Shown: positions 47,801 to 59,834, numbered from the stretch's first letter. The stretch: DNA of 64,000 nt from Panopea generosa (GCA_029582155.1 CM055907.1:10887874-10951873), one strand, 5' to 3'. The notes: generated from the letters alone by a model not told the origin. Numbers and translations: made by a program.

Positions 47801-49325
47801 TGTGTGATCATGTGATATAGTGTGTAGTCATGTGATATAGTGTGTAGTCATGTGCATATAGTGTGTGGTCATGGTCGTGTGGTCATGTGTATATAGTGTG
47901 TGGTCATGTGTATATAGTGTGTGGTCATTTGATATAGTGTGTAGTCATGTGCATATAGTGTGTAGTCATGTGTATATAGTGTGTGGTCATATGCATATAG
48001 TGTGTAGTCATGTGTATATAGTGTGTGATCATGTGCATATAGTGTGTATATAGTTGTATCCATTTGTATACAGTTGTAGTCACGTGTTTATGGTTGTAGT
48101 CATGTGCATATAGTGTGTATTCATGTGCATTTAGTGTGTGGTCATGTGTATATATTTGTATCCATGTGTATATGGTTTGTAGTCATGTGTATATAATGTG
48201 TGGTCATGTGATATAGTGTGTAGTCATGTGCATAGTGTACGGTCATGTGTATATAGTTATAGTCATGTGCATATAGTGTGTGGTCACGTGCATATAGTGT
48301 GTGATCATGTGCATATAGTGTGTATATAGTTGTAGTCATGTGTTTATAGTGTGTGGTCATGTGTATAAAGTTGTATCCATTTGTATATAGTCGTAGTCAT
48401 GTGTATATGGTCGTAGTCATGTGTGTATATCGTGTTTAGTCATGCGCATTTAGTGTGTAGTCATGTGCATAAAGTGTACGGTCATGTGCATATAGCGTAC
48501 AGTCATGTGTATATAGTTTTTGGTCATGTGATATAGTGTGTGGTTATGTGCATATAGTGTGTGGTCATGTGCATATAGTGTGTAGTCATGTGCATATAGT
48601 GTGTGATCATGTGCATATAGTGTGTAGTCATGTGTTAATAGTGTGTGGTCATGTGTATATAGTTGTATCCATGTGTATATGGTTGTAGTCATGTGTGTAT
48701 ATAGTATTTAGTCATGCGCATATAGTGTGTAGTCATGTGCATAAAGTGTGTAGTCATGTGCATATAGTGTGTGGTCATGTGTATATAGTTTGTGGTCATG
48801 TGATATAGTGTGGTCATTTGTATATAGTGTGTGGTCATGTGTATATAGTTGTAGTCATGTGTGTAAATAGTGGGTAGTCATATTATGTATATAGTGTGTG
48901 GTCATGTGCATATAGTGTGTAGTCATGTGATATAGTGTATAGTCATGTGTTTATAGTTGTAGTCATGTATAAATAGTGTGTGGTCATGTGCATAGTGTGT
49001 AGTCATGTACATATAGTGTGTGTTTATGTGGTCATGTGTATATAGGTGCATATAGTGTTGTAGTCATGTGCATATAGTTGTAGTCATGTGCATATAGTTT
49101 GTAGTCATGTGCATATAGTGTGTGGTCATGTGTATATAGTGTGAGGTCATGTGTATATAGTTGTATTCATGCGTATATAGTTTGTAGTCATTTGCATATA
49201 GTGTGTAGTCATGTGTATATAGTGTACGGTCATGTGTATATAGTTTGTAGTCATTTGCATATAGTGTGTAGTCATATGTATATAGTTGTAATTATGTGTA
49301 CATAGTTTGTAGTCATTTATATAGG
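44860..49325. repeat. 19-21-bp satellite, about 4.4 kb
   Basis: Over 200 short units near TAGTCATGTGTATATAGTGT plus G, with variable arms (TTGTAG, GTGTGG, GTGATATAG, GTGCATATAG). The alternating purine-pyrimidine GTGTATATA blocks are prone to non-B DNA. Some blocks of several hundred bases repeat (45580-45700 and 45700-45830; 46380-46450 and 49035-49105). Confidence 0.93.
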
Positions 49326-49329
49326 GAGT

Positions 49330-50390
49330 ATGAGTATTTTACCACAGACATATTACACAGATATATGTAATTAAGTCACTAGGTGGTCTAACCAAAGAAG
49401 TATGTAGTCATTTGGATATAGGTTGTACAAGTGTCTGACCAAAGATAGGATTCTGGATTATTAGTTGTATACTAAACTGTCAGATCTAACTCCACATAAC
49501 TAATTAAGTATCCAATTTGGCTTGTTGAAGCACTTGTTCGAGATATTGTAGATATATAACTACTCTGTAAGTTAATGTGAATCAAATGAAAATCGAGAAT
49601 ACTAAGAGTGCACACATCAAGTAGCAAAATTTTTGATGATTCAAGTGCAGTCTCTCTCTAGTATACTAGTATATAGAACCTGACATCTCCCAAATTAGGT
49701 CTATTGCCCTCAAAGTAAAAGCAGGGAAATCCAAGCCTGTCCGCACTTAATTGCTATTGAACGCTAACTCAACTGTGACCCATTAAAACTTTCCCTGAAG
49801 CAATTATACCCATTCAATGTGCTCAAATGTTGCTTTCCAAATGTCAAATTCACTGACCAATCAGCATGCTCAAACTATATTGCTAGATGATAGCGTGCTC
49901 GTAACAATTGCTATGTAATGAACCCAATTGGGAGAGTCTACAGACTAATTCAAGGGTCATTCCTCCAAAATTAATTACCAGATTTGGCAAGTCCAAGAAC
50001 CTGTCAAATTTGAAAGGTGATCAGAATAGCAGGTCACCTTTAAGTTTTGCGTAAATAAAGCTTAAAATGTAAAGTTCATGGAAATGTCATCACTTTAAGT
50101 GTTGCTGTCGGATAAACATTCCTTCCTTCCATAATTAAACAAAAAAAAAACATAGGAAAAATACTCTTTGTTTTGAAATGTATGATTCTTGCAACATGCC
50201 AATACCCTATCCTGATTATCCGTTGTTTTCAAAGAATATTTATGTATGTATCAAACAATAAAACTAATATTAAATGAATTTTATTGTAATTAATATTGCT
50301 ATGCATTCAGTAATGGTATACCATAGTCTTTGAAATTGTTGATTAAACACTTGGTTATTTGGAGTGAATATACATTAAATATCTGTTTAG
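49330..50390. other. intergenic, nothing recognised
   Basis: AT-rich sequence without open frames of note or repeats detectable within the window. Confidence 0.5.
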
Positions 50391-50394
50391 AAGC

Positions 50395-50500
50395 AAGTTG
50401 TTTATCAATCATCTTGAAGACTGTGGCCTAGCTGGAATTGTAACTCATGACCCCTGGATTAGATATACATGCTAGCAACTCAGCTAACCGGGACCAACAT
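50395..50500 (-). mobile_element. family A SINE, head fragment
   Basis: The minus strand reads GGTCCCGGTTAGCTGAGTTG...GAGTTACAATTCC. The body is missing beyond about 50395. Confidence 0.55.
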
Positions 50501-50769
50501 CGCCAACAGAACAGCTACACATAATTCTACTTTTTTCTTTAAAAGACGAGCCATATGATTTCTCTTTCACAACTTCTTGCATCAACCAAAGCTGTTGTTT
50601 GTAAACCATCTCAAATTGAAATTTTCATAAAAAAAAATCTCATTTTTTATCAACTTACCAGTAAGCTTCACAAAACAATACTCAAAACTGAAAATGAATG
50701 AATGTCATGAAAGCATTAAAATGTACGTTTGAAAACAAAGACAACTTCCAAGTCAAGCCATGTCAAGAT

Positions 50770-50945
50770 TTTACGGGTGGTCCAATGGTAAAGCATCTGA
50801 CCAAAGATCTGAGGGTCGATGGTTTGATTTGTTCTTAAGTATTTGGATACTTTATAACTGTATGTTTAGTACTGGTTCCACCCAGGAAGACTTCGAGAGT
50901 GATTTGTCCAAGTTGAAACTCCTTTCACAATTAATATAAAATAAA
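50770..50945 (+). mobile_element. tRNA-derived SINE, family D
   Basis: GGGTGGTCCAATGGTAAAGC (A box) and GGGTCGATGGTTTGATTTG (B-box-like), then TTAGTACTGGTTCCACCCAG and GAAGACTTCGAGAGTGATTT, as in 37120-37310. Confidence 0.68.
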
Positions 50946-50999
50946 TAATATTAAAACAATCAAGATTTTATGTAACAAGCTTTATAAATAAGATCCAAG

Positions 51000-51275
51000 G
51001 TAGGTCCACACAAGGTAGGATCACACAAGGTCGGTTCACACAAGGTCGGTCCACACAAGGTCGGATCACACAAGGTCGGTCCACACAAGGTCAGTTCACA
51101 CAAGGTCGGTCCACACAAGGTCGGTTCACACAAGGTCGGTCCACACAAGGTCGGATCACACAAGGTCGGTCCACACAAGGTCTGTTCACACAAGGTCAGT
51201 CCACACAAGGTCGGTCCACACAAGGTTGGTTCACATAAGGTCGGTCCACACAAGGTCGATTCACACAAGGTCGTC
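51000..51275. repeat. 15-bp minisatellite
   Basis: About 18 copies of CACAAGGTCGGTCCA with TTCA/ATCA variants. The minus-strand open frame of CGPTL/CEPTL pentamers is a by-product of the period. Confidence 0.92.
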
Positions 51276-51480
51276 TAATTTACATTTCTTAGAATCACAA
51301 AACTGTCAAGATCCCATAAATTGTAAACACAACAGCATCGTTATTTTTTCATCTCGCGTCAAACATTCCGAAATGATCAACTTACATAGCATTTCAAACA
51401 ATTACCTTAGACAGGCTGTTCTTAAAAAAAATGTTTGTTTGCCGTGCTCGTATCTATCCACGCAAATAAAACCAAACATT

Positions 51481-51486
51481 TTTATT
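51481..51486 (-). promoter_or_regulatory. candidate poly(A) signal
   Basis: AATAAA on the minus strand about 170 bases after the stop of the 391-residue gene. Distance is acceptable; no other support. Confidence 0.35.
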
Positions 51487-51655
51487 GACTATCAAAGCGT
51501 TATCTTTTAAAGATAATTTCTGACAACATTTTTTTTCAAAATGACATTAAAAAAAAAAATCTGGGAAAAGAATAAGCCATTGACCTACCCACAAGAAAAA
51601 ATATGGTTTGGAACACAGCAAACAAACATTTCATTCAAGGATGACCTTGGTCACA

Positions 51656-52254
51656 TTACTTTTCTGCTGGATTGGACCATTTCAAAGGTCTTTCAATCTT
51701 CACAATACAATCAGTTCGATATCTAACACTTTTCTCGTCTGCTGCTCCAGTATGACAACTTCCAAACTGAAGACAGTTTTCATAAATTTCTTGGGCATCT
51801 TTATTTATCATTTTAAATAAGTTTGCTGTTGAACTTTCCATAGAAGGAGTAATACCTGTGCAAAAGTATTGATAATTGATAGCCAACCACAGAGTAACTA
51901 TTGCCGTAAATGATATCTTTGTATTTCCCAACTGAAACAACTCTATCGGTCCACTTTCAAGAAGAATGTCACGTTCTGGGTCATACAAATGAACAACAAC
52001 ATCTTGTTTCGAAATTCCAATTGTTGGAATTAAAAAGTTTTCATAATGAGGATGAGCCTTCTTCTGCAAGAAGGCAAAAACTATTGTTTCCGCAATGTTC
52101 CGATGCCTTTTGTCTTTGTACGCACTATCATCTTGTATTTCAACTGAGGATGTATTGCCTCTTGTAGATGTTTCTTCAGTTGCCTCTTCAACTCTCACAG
52201 CCACACTTTGTTCCATCAAAATATTCATGGATCCATGCCAGACATTTTCATTAC
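51656..52254 (-). CDS. uncharacterised gene, exon 3
   Basis: Acceptor TAATTTTCAG. Reads GNENVWHGSMNILMEQSVAV through WSNPAEK and stops at TAA 51656-51658. Contains the globular C-terminal domain. Confidence 0.78.
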
Positions 52255-55200
52255 CTGAAAATTAGAGTCCAAAACGTAATTATAAATGAATCAACCAGAT
52301 ACCGTTGAAATAGGTATCGCCTACCAGATCCATATATTGGAAGTTAATGTCTTGGTTGGTTGTTGTCTGCATGGTGTTGCTTTTAACTATTATTCAGCTA
52401 TATTGCGACAGAGTCCATTTGAAATGGTATTCTAAGTGCTGCCACACTGGAGTATCATGCCGCAGACACATGGTATGATACCCCACCTAGTAACATGCCA
52501 CAACCAGGCTGACCTGACCTAGGACTATCTTCTACATGCTGGGGGCCAAGGATGGAGGAAGCTTTTAGTACACCTTTTCAAGTCTTTGGTACGGCCTGGC
52601 CAGGGATCAATCCCATAACCTGACTTTTTTACAACTCGACAAATTTTCCTGACCGATTTCAAAATTCCCTGATATTGCATAAAACAAGAAACTAATTTTG
52701 ACTTTCAATTGACACCTGGTTCAATATCAAATGCTACAAAATTAACAGAAACACAAACCAATCAAGTAATCATGAGTGTGAGCGATTACATTGCCTCACA
52801 TTGTTATTCATCTCTCTCCGTGATGATTGATATATGACATTGTGTCCCATTATCATTCATCTCTCACCGCTGATTCAAGTGGGAACATTATCAGTGACAT
52901 GCGGAGATGGTTGTGCTGGAGTACTGGTTAACTTTCCAGGATCCCAGGAAAGAGTGGTTAAGTTAACTGATCATCTGTTAGCCCTCGATGGCATAAAATG
53001 ATGCTGAATATTGAAATTGAGTAAACACATTTTCCATAGACACTGAGTTCAATATCAAATGCTACAGTATTAGCATATACAGTAACACAAAAATGACATG
53101 GGTTTTCCATGTCCCTCAAATTTTGTTTTTGACATATTTTAATCAAATATTTCTAAAAATTCTCCAATCTGTCAATAAAGTCTCATTATATGGGGAATAA
53201 ATAATTCCCATTTGCACTGCAAAGATAATGACCAATGATATGACATGACATTACCTATACTGGTGTCACCATATCTCCCAGTGAGTGTTTCAGAACAGCA
53301 AGGACATCTATCTGTTTGGTTCCCTGAGTAACTGTCTATGATATATGATTGGTCGACTGCTAATTCTTTCAACAAATGATGTGCAACCTGTACAGTCCAG
53401 TTATTTTCCCTCTTTTTCTTGCCAGAAAGTTTCCCATTACCAGCACTTAGTTTTCCTCCATTCTCTAAAACAAAACAAGAAATCAGTAAAAACAACAGAT
53501 AAAATCATTATAACAGAAAACATAATCTTGTATATTGTTTAAAGGGAGTATATCGGGATAAAACGCTCTTAAAAGATAAAATAATTATCAAAATGGATAA
53601 AAAATATCTCATTATCATAAATATAATTTATAATAAACAAATGGTTTGGTAAGTCAAATCCACCAAAACGTGACAAAATCAGTATTTAAATCCCCATTCT
53701 GAAAATAGAAAGCACATATACACACCTTGGTGACCTTCGCATCGTCATTCTGACTTTTTCTAAGATGAAACAATTTTGACTATGTGTAAATCAGTATAAC
53801 AGATCAAATTCAAACCAAAATGAATTCATGCGACTCATTTAATACGTCACAAACTATGTTGCAATTTTAAGCCAGAAATCTAAGTCTAACCTAGGTTCAT
53901 AGCCCAAGTTAGGAAATCCCTTTTCAACATTTTATTTTGGCTTGTTTAAATATATATCCTTTATGCATTACAGAGTGAGTAGAGTGAGTATATATAAGCA
54001 CAAGATATTGGATAAAATGTTTTAGCCAATTTTAAAATTTTGAAAATTCCTGATATATTCCCTTTTAAATAAAAGTAAGAATCAACAGCGAAAAAAAAGT
54101 AGAATAATTCAATGGCAGGGGACTTCGTTCAATTGAAATGTTGTGCCAATATTCATATACATGTCCTCTTTATATTGATCCTGTGTAGTAACTTTTATGC
54201 CAATGAAAACTGGGGGAGGAATTGTCTGGAAACCAAAAAGAGACAAACTAAAAAAGTGATGTAACTCCAGGAAAAATCATCCAACCAGATTGCCGTGACA
54301 ACATCTTCATATTGATGAAGCCCATGTGGTTCCAGCTTAGAATAGAATCACTGCCGATCTCTGCAGAGGGATAGGAATCCTCCGAATGGGTGTAATGTTA
54401 TTTTATCATTTTTTGTCATTTTCACTATTGTGGTTAAATTATCAACCCCTGTGTGGTTTCAGTGAGCCATATGAGTGATGGCAAGAATAGGACCACTGTG
54501 GCTCATGCATGTCGTAAGAAGCGACAATTTGAGTAATATGATAGAATTTCTGAAACTCTGCATTTCTGCAGGTATCAAGGTTCTTGGTTTATTCTGCATA
54601 TTAATTTGTTGGTGTATTTTTGTTTAAATCTGTATGTTAATTTGTTGTTTTTGTACATGTAGATTGAACCTGGAATCTTCCTTCCTGTTGGCGTCGAATA
54701 ACCTATAATGTGTTGGTATGCCATAAATCCCCATTCATTCATTCATATTGATGATACCTTTCTTCCATTTCTGAAATGATTTTGTCAATAACAATGAAAT
54801 ACCTATATATATACTTACATATATATTATTAAACTGTAAATATTGCTTACAACAGTGCGATAATGTGGCTCTGAAATTTACTCGGCATTTCTTTTCCCTT
54901 TCAGTAAAGTATTTTTGACAACTAATAACATGGTTCTACACGGACGAGTGGTCTAAGGTACGGTCACCTTATGATCATTTACTTATCACCACTGAGTTTG
55001 TGGACTCAAGCCCTTTTAGCCTGGTCAAAAACCTTTAAAAATGTGACAAAGTTTGCCAGTTACTAAGAAAAAAATACTGTGGTTTTTCTCAGACCATTCA
55101 TTATGATGCCTTTCCACCAATAAAACTGAATATTTGCCATATATAACATGTCATGTGTTGATAATGACGTTAAATATGAACAAGGGGGGGCAGTAGTCTA

Positions 55201-56484
55201 ATGGATAGAATGTTGGCCACTCATGCCAGAGGTTGCGGGTTCTATCCCCCGGCCAACCCAATGCCTCTCATAAAACAACACTCAGTACTAGTTCTACCCA
55301 GGAAACGGACTCGCATATAACCTCTGAGCTTTCATCACAATCAAGTTAAAATAAATTAGTATAAACTAGATCCGAACAAGAAGAACACATCTCCGTCGAA
55401 CCCATTTAACATACAAGTTAAAACTGCAAATCAGTAATAACTATAGGGTCAGGACTCAAATTTTTATGGTAGAGCCAGGGGGGTAAATAACTTAAAAAGT
55501 TTTCTTACAATTAAGGGCTATAACTCCGTTTTTTACTACTTTTTACAAATACATATTTATTATGAAGAAAATTCAAAGCTTATATGAACCACTCTCAAGT
55601 CCTATTCCTGGGTAGAATCAGTACTGAGTGTTGTTTTATAAAAGGCAACGGGTCAAACTGGGGATTTAACCCACAACCTCTGGTTTGAGCTCCAGCCTCT
55701 ATCCTCTACATTTATTTCATTCTTGGCAATTCTGAACATCAGATTTGTTCAAGTGTTTTGGACATTCAATGATACATGGTCGAGGTATTAACAAGGTGCA
55801 AATGGCAAGCTTTATATGCCATACTGTCAATTCTCGAGACTAATAAAAAATTGTCAAAAGGCTTTTTAGAGACATGCAATATATCACGTTACCTGGGCTG
55901 TGTTCAGTTCGTTTAAATGTAAATGTTTGTTAATAGTAAATGCCTCCATGAGCTGTTTGCAAGTGGTTTAATCACACGACTTAAAGAGAAATGTAGGAAC
56001 AGTGCTGATGTAGTCTGATTTCCATTTACTTCAAGTTTGTTTGGTCACCGTTCGCGTTTATAAACAGAGTAAACATGTTTAACCAGGCTAATCACAGCCC
56101 TGGCCTTATATACTTACTTTCTAAAGTATGAAGGCACGTCATCAGCCTTTCAATAGCAAGTCTTGATCCCTTTCCTTCTGGCAAAGAGTTTTCGTCTGAT
56201 AAATATGCTTTCAGAATGTTTACTCCATGTTGAAATATACTAGTGAAACCATAAACTGCGTGAGGAGGCGCCGTTTCACGAACACTTTCTTGTACATGAC
56301 AAGTCGCGTCCGAAAACGAGGTGTTGAATTCTGCATCACAATTTTTAATTGTCAACAGCACCAGGCTTGCAATTTGTGACGTTTCCAAAAAGAATATCGT
56401 TTGACTTATCGACTCTTTCCAGTTTTTATCAATTGCATTAGATAATTTGCTTATTTTGGAAGAAGGATAACCACCTTCAGCCAT
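51656..56484 (-). CDS. uncharacterised 391-residue protein, three exons
   Basis: Exons 56484-56118, 53464-53255 and 52254-51656 splice in phase 1 both times, with borders GTAAGT/TTTTAG and GTAATG/TTTCAG, into one complete frame of 392 codons including the stop. Residues 1-122 form a helical N-terminal region (MAEGGYPSSKISKL...). Residues 123-150 form a Gly/Lys-rich linker. CPCC lies at 176-179 in a small cysteine motif. From 194 there is a globular domain with NENVWHGSMNIL, a Glu/Ser/Thr-rich loop, then RNIAETIVFAFLQKK at 244-258, hydrophobic strands (ENFLIPTIGI, DVVVHLYD, DILLES) and TLWLAINYQYFC. There is no signal peptide or membrane segment. I do not recognise the family. The arrangement WHG...(loop)...IAETIVFAFLQ recalls PD-(D/E)XK-type folds, but a clear catalytic E-x-K is not visible. 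Confidence 0.78.
52320..52640. other. intron segment, probable dispersed repeat
   Basis: GC-richer than the flanks, with stretches such as CACCTAGTAACATGCCACAA and GCTGACCTGACCTAGGACTA. No second copy in the window, so its nature as a repeat is a guess. Confidence 0.3.
52815..53015 (+). mobile_element. family A SINE, 5'-truncated
   Basis: Body only: CTCACCGCTGATTCAAGTGG through TTAGCCCTCGATGGCATAAA. This is the complement of the body at 61-230. Intronic; the tRNA head is absent. Confidence 0.7.
53255..53464 (-). CDS. uncharacterised gene, exon 2
   Basis: Acceptor TTGTTTTAG. Reads (K)NGGKLSAGNGKLSGKKK... to RCPCCSETLTGRYGDTSI, with donor GTAATG in phase 1. 210 bases, so skipping it would keep frame. 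Confidence 0.75.
53540..54070. mobile_element. inverted-terminal-repeat element, copy 1
   Basis: Left TTTAAAGGGAGTATATCGGG, right CCTGATATATTCCCTTTTAAA. The interior matches 62010-62722 (e.g. GTCAAATCCACCAAAACGTG). It is intronic in the 391-residue gene. Non-coding. Confidence 0.75.
54318..54745 (+). mobile_element. retroposon with (CATT)n tail, copy in plus orientation
   Basis: Runs from AGCCCATGTGGTTCCAGCTT to CCATAAATCCCCATTCATTCATTCAT. Complement of 13393-13830. The tail at the right end fixes the orientation. Confidence 0.78.
54945..55185 (+). mobile_element. family B SINE
   Basis: GAGTGGTCTAAGGTACGGTC (A box), GTTTGTGGACTCAAGCCC (B box), tail CTTTCCACCAATAAAACTGA. Confidence 0.75.
55186..55385 (+). 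mobile_element. tRNA-derived SINE, family C
   Basis: GCAGTAGTCTAATGGATAGAATG (A box within), GCGGGTTCTATCCCCCG (B box), then CAACACTCAGTACTAGTTCTA and TCATCACAATCAAG. Head-to-tail with the preceding SINE. Confidence 0.72.
55595..55715 (-). mobile_element. SINE fragment, family C
   Basis: Minus strand: GTAGAGGATAGAGGCTGGAG, GGTTGTGGGTTAAATCCCC, then CACTCAGTACTGATTCTACC, the complement of the 55186 copy. Confidence 0.62.
56118..56484 (-). CDS. uncharacterised gene, exon 1
   Basis: Starts at ATG 56484 (MAEGGYPSSK); an in-frame ATG six codons earlier (56502) gives MFFFWK and is less likely. Ends ...MTCLHTLE plus one base before GTAAGTAT. 122 codons plus one base. Confidence 0.78.
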
Positions 56485-56632
56485 TTTCCAGAAAAAAAAC
56501 ACGAAGAATTTTAAGTTTATTTACTTTTGTCGAAATGGCGCGGATCAAACCGGTGCTCGTAAGATTTTAATATATGTAATAATGACTTTAATGGGCTAGG
56601 TCTATTCCCCGGAACCCTCCTGAACACTACAC

Positions 56633-59537
56633 GGTCAGGGAACCCGAGGGAACATAGAGTGATTCGCGTCGACAGTTTGCCACAGATTCACGTCGACAGT
56701 ATTACTTTTTCATAAATATTGTCACAGTTTCTAGTCGATAGCGCGAACATCACCACGGATGTTTTGAATATGTTAGATATATCTAAACATATGAAGTATA
56801 TTTTTTACATTCGGGGGAATGTTGTTTATCATTAGGAAAATGCGATCAAATTTAACATTTGATTGTGACTATTTCTTCAGATTTAAAAGCAATTTAATTG
56901 CATTTCTCTGTCATTGGTGCTTTTTTAATATATGTTAATAACTGACACAACTACCACATCAAATCACGACCAGCATGATAAATAATAAATTTAATAAATG
57001 TAGTCACTTTTATCTGCTAAGTTTTGGTGATGTCAGAACACGCATTTATCCGTTTATATAAAATTCTAACAGCTTTGTGACGACAACGTAACGGAGGCGT
57101 GCCGATCCCTATTTCAATGTCACGGATTCAGTTACGATAGCTTTAACATTGTAGAACTGCCATTTCGCACAGAGGCTGTCCGGCATATAATACTAGATCT
57201 TCAAAAAGGAAAGTTGTCGTTACGTTACGGACTAAGTCGATGAAAGTTAGAACCGACACTGAAGCAAAAAAATACCTTGGTACATTCATCCAAAAAGCAA
57301 TATTTGTGTTTCGTGAGACTTCCGCTGGCAGTTTAAAACTATACATAATTATAACGAATCATTTTTGGGACAAATTGACACTTTTTTACGTATTCCCCTA
57401 TTTACATTTTGAGTGATGTATTTATCCTTTATCCAGCCCATCGTCTTGTTCTCAATCAACTGCCCAAGTTGGAGATTCGGAGTTCAAATTTCTCGGGATT
57501 AATAAAACACAACACATCTGGTAACGTTATATTTGTTTTTATGAAATAATAAAACAAAATGCATACACTTCAGGGAAAACACGAAAGATAAGTAAGTGTT
57601 ACATGATTACCCGCAAGTATTTTTGGGGTTGTGGAGATGCGCCTATTTACACAGGTGAAAGTATTGTACCTTCGACCCACCCTACCCTACCCACACACAC
57701 AAAAAAAAACAAATTGTATGTATGTGTTTTATGGGATTATATGTTCATTTGAAGAAAGAAAAAAGAGGTCATAATAATATCTTATATATATATAATATTT
57801 CAAATGAACATCAAACACACACATACAAGATTTGTGTTTATATTTTTGTGCATAGGGTGGGTGTTGTCGGTCCAAGTTACAATACTTTGACCTGTGCATA
57901 TTTAAAGGCTGCCATAAAGTAATTGACCTTTCACATATCATCTGAGTATTTGTAGATGTTGTGAACGATTGTCTTTTTTAAAACAAACAGTGCGCTATAC
58001 TTTAGACTTTAAGACTTCAATATTTTATTTGAGTGTCACATATAAAAGTAACATCAAGTAAATTCAAGTATATGTACATTTAAACTTCTATATCCGGCCG
58101 TTTATTTCGACCTACGAGACACTAAAACATTATTATCACTTCATGTTACTATAAAAATAAACATACACAATATATTATTATCATTGTGTCATATATACAC
58201 TCAACAACTAAAATATAAGAATATCACAGAAAATATAAATTTCAATCAAACATTAGCTATATAAATTAGAAACAATAATTAAAATGAGCTCAGCCAATGT
58301 TAATCGCAATAAACGTTACATTGTCATTTAGAAAATAGCAATGCAACTTTTATCATAAATCTCATTAAGATAATTATTATTACTTCTCTGATAATATGTA
58401 TGTGCATTGCAGTAGGGCGTTGATAAGAAATGTCTTAAAATATCGAGTATCAACCACGAATCAGATTCGTAATGAACTGATTAACACTGGCTGCACTATG
58501 TTTTTACTAAAATTTTCAATAATATAGTATATAAATTGTTACATTAAGAATAAAATACTTTAAAAATAATAATACAATATTGATAATGATCACTTCACAA
58601 ATACTGTTGATGATTAAAATATATTGAATCTAAATATATACTTGCGGTCGCACGAGTGACCGGAATATGTCCATGCCTACTACATTAATATATACTGTTC
58701 TTGCTCTTTGATACGGTTTTGGAACATGCCTTATTTCAATTTTCGTCCAAAAAAACATGTATAGGTTAGAAATTACTTGGCTGGAAGAAAATTCCATGTA
58801 CAACATCTAACCGGTTTAGTTGTTGATCTACTTTCTTTTCCTGGAACGATTTCATCGGCTTAGGAAAGAGGTCAACATCTACTGACGGTGATGACATTCT
58901 ATGTAAAATGGAATGTTCTATTTTGAAAAATATGACCGATTTTATTGGCTGAGAAAATAGGGCATACTATCAATGATAAGGGTACATCCAGATCACAATA
59001 CAACGAGGAATCTTCGACAGAAGATACGTCTAGTCCTGCCAATAGTGTCGACTAGAAGCTGTGACCATGTAGGGGAGAATCCGTGGCATTTAAATCAACA
59101 TCGACACAAACCTGTGACACATGACGCTTTTTCTTCAAACGGTATTTCTCACTTAGTATAAGTAAAAAGCCAATTTATAATAACCCTTTACAAACAAATT
59201 TACTTATACAACAGTTATCATTGGTATTCTGGGCTGATTAATGTTTTTATTGACAATTTCACTCTTACTTTCGTTTTACACACATATTCAGCGAGGATTT
59301 GTTAATTCGTGCGTTTTAAACCTCTACTAACACACTGATCGGTCGGAGCTTTGAAAATACTAATTTATATTAGGTGAAACTCAATCATGTAAAAAAGGTT
59401 TTAAATTTATAGCTGTGTCCAGTAAATAATCGACTATAGACATCAAAGTATGCCGTGTTTTCCAGCATCAGATCGACGTGAATCTGTGACAAACTACCGA
59501 CGCCAATGACTCCAGTTTGTGACAAAGTTCCCTGACC
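56633..59537. mobile_element. 2.9-kb terminal-inverted-repeat element
   Basis: Left end GGTCAGGGAAC, GTGATTCGCGTCGACAGTTT, GCCACAGATTCACGTCGAC. The right end on the minus strand reads GGTCAGGGAAC, GTCATTGGCGTCGGTAGTTT, GTCACAGATTCACGTCGAT. The arms are about 75-100 bases and imperfect. No transposase-length frame lies between (longest about 67 codons), so it is non-autonomous or decayed. It lies about 150 bases upstream of the start of the 391-residue gene. No target duplication was found. Confidence 0.6.
57074..57244 (+). other. CpG-rich open stretch inside the element
   Basis: After an AG (CTAACAG), the plus strand reads LCDDNVTEACRSLFQCHGFS and on to SLRYGLSR and a stop, 56 codons without ATG; the minus strand is also open (67 codons). 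CpG is high compared with the flanks. It could be an exon remnant or unmethylated regulatory DNA; I cannot decide. Confidence 0.25.
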
Positions 59538-59834
59538 ATATTATTGATAAGAAAAACTCGGAACCCACTTTAATCTCACATAGCGTATAATAAATCGTGA
59601 TTCAAAGTAGTGTTGTCATGCACGAGATATATACACAACGTCAAACAAAACAACCCTAAATACTGTACGAACAGATAAACGTGCCATTATAATATCAATA
59701 AACATCGAACGAGTTTATTTGAACCAATATATTCACTCGGACCTCTGCCAGTCATTTCTGTTTTAAAGGGACGCTCGACAAATTTGTTATGTTGCACGCA
59801 ATACTATTTGTAAAAAATATTTCTATATTATTAA

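Noticed and set aside
50960-51268. CGPTL/CEPTL repeat protein on the minus strand
   Set aside because: A pure 15-bp minisatellite; cysteine-rich appearance is a translation artefact.
53172-53250. Extension of the 391-residue gene's exon 2 beyond the donor
   Set aside because: The frame continues (NVMSYHWSLSLQ...) past GTAATG, but the spliced reading joins exon 3 in phase and continues a long globular domain, so the donor is preferred.
55190-55270. tRNA gene at the clear A/B boxes
   Set aside because: Followed by a shared SINE body; no convincing acceptor-stem pairing or terminator.
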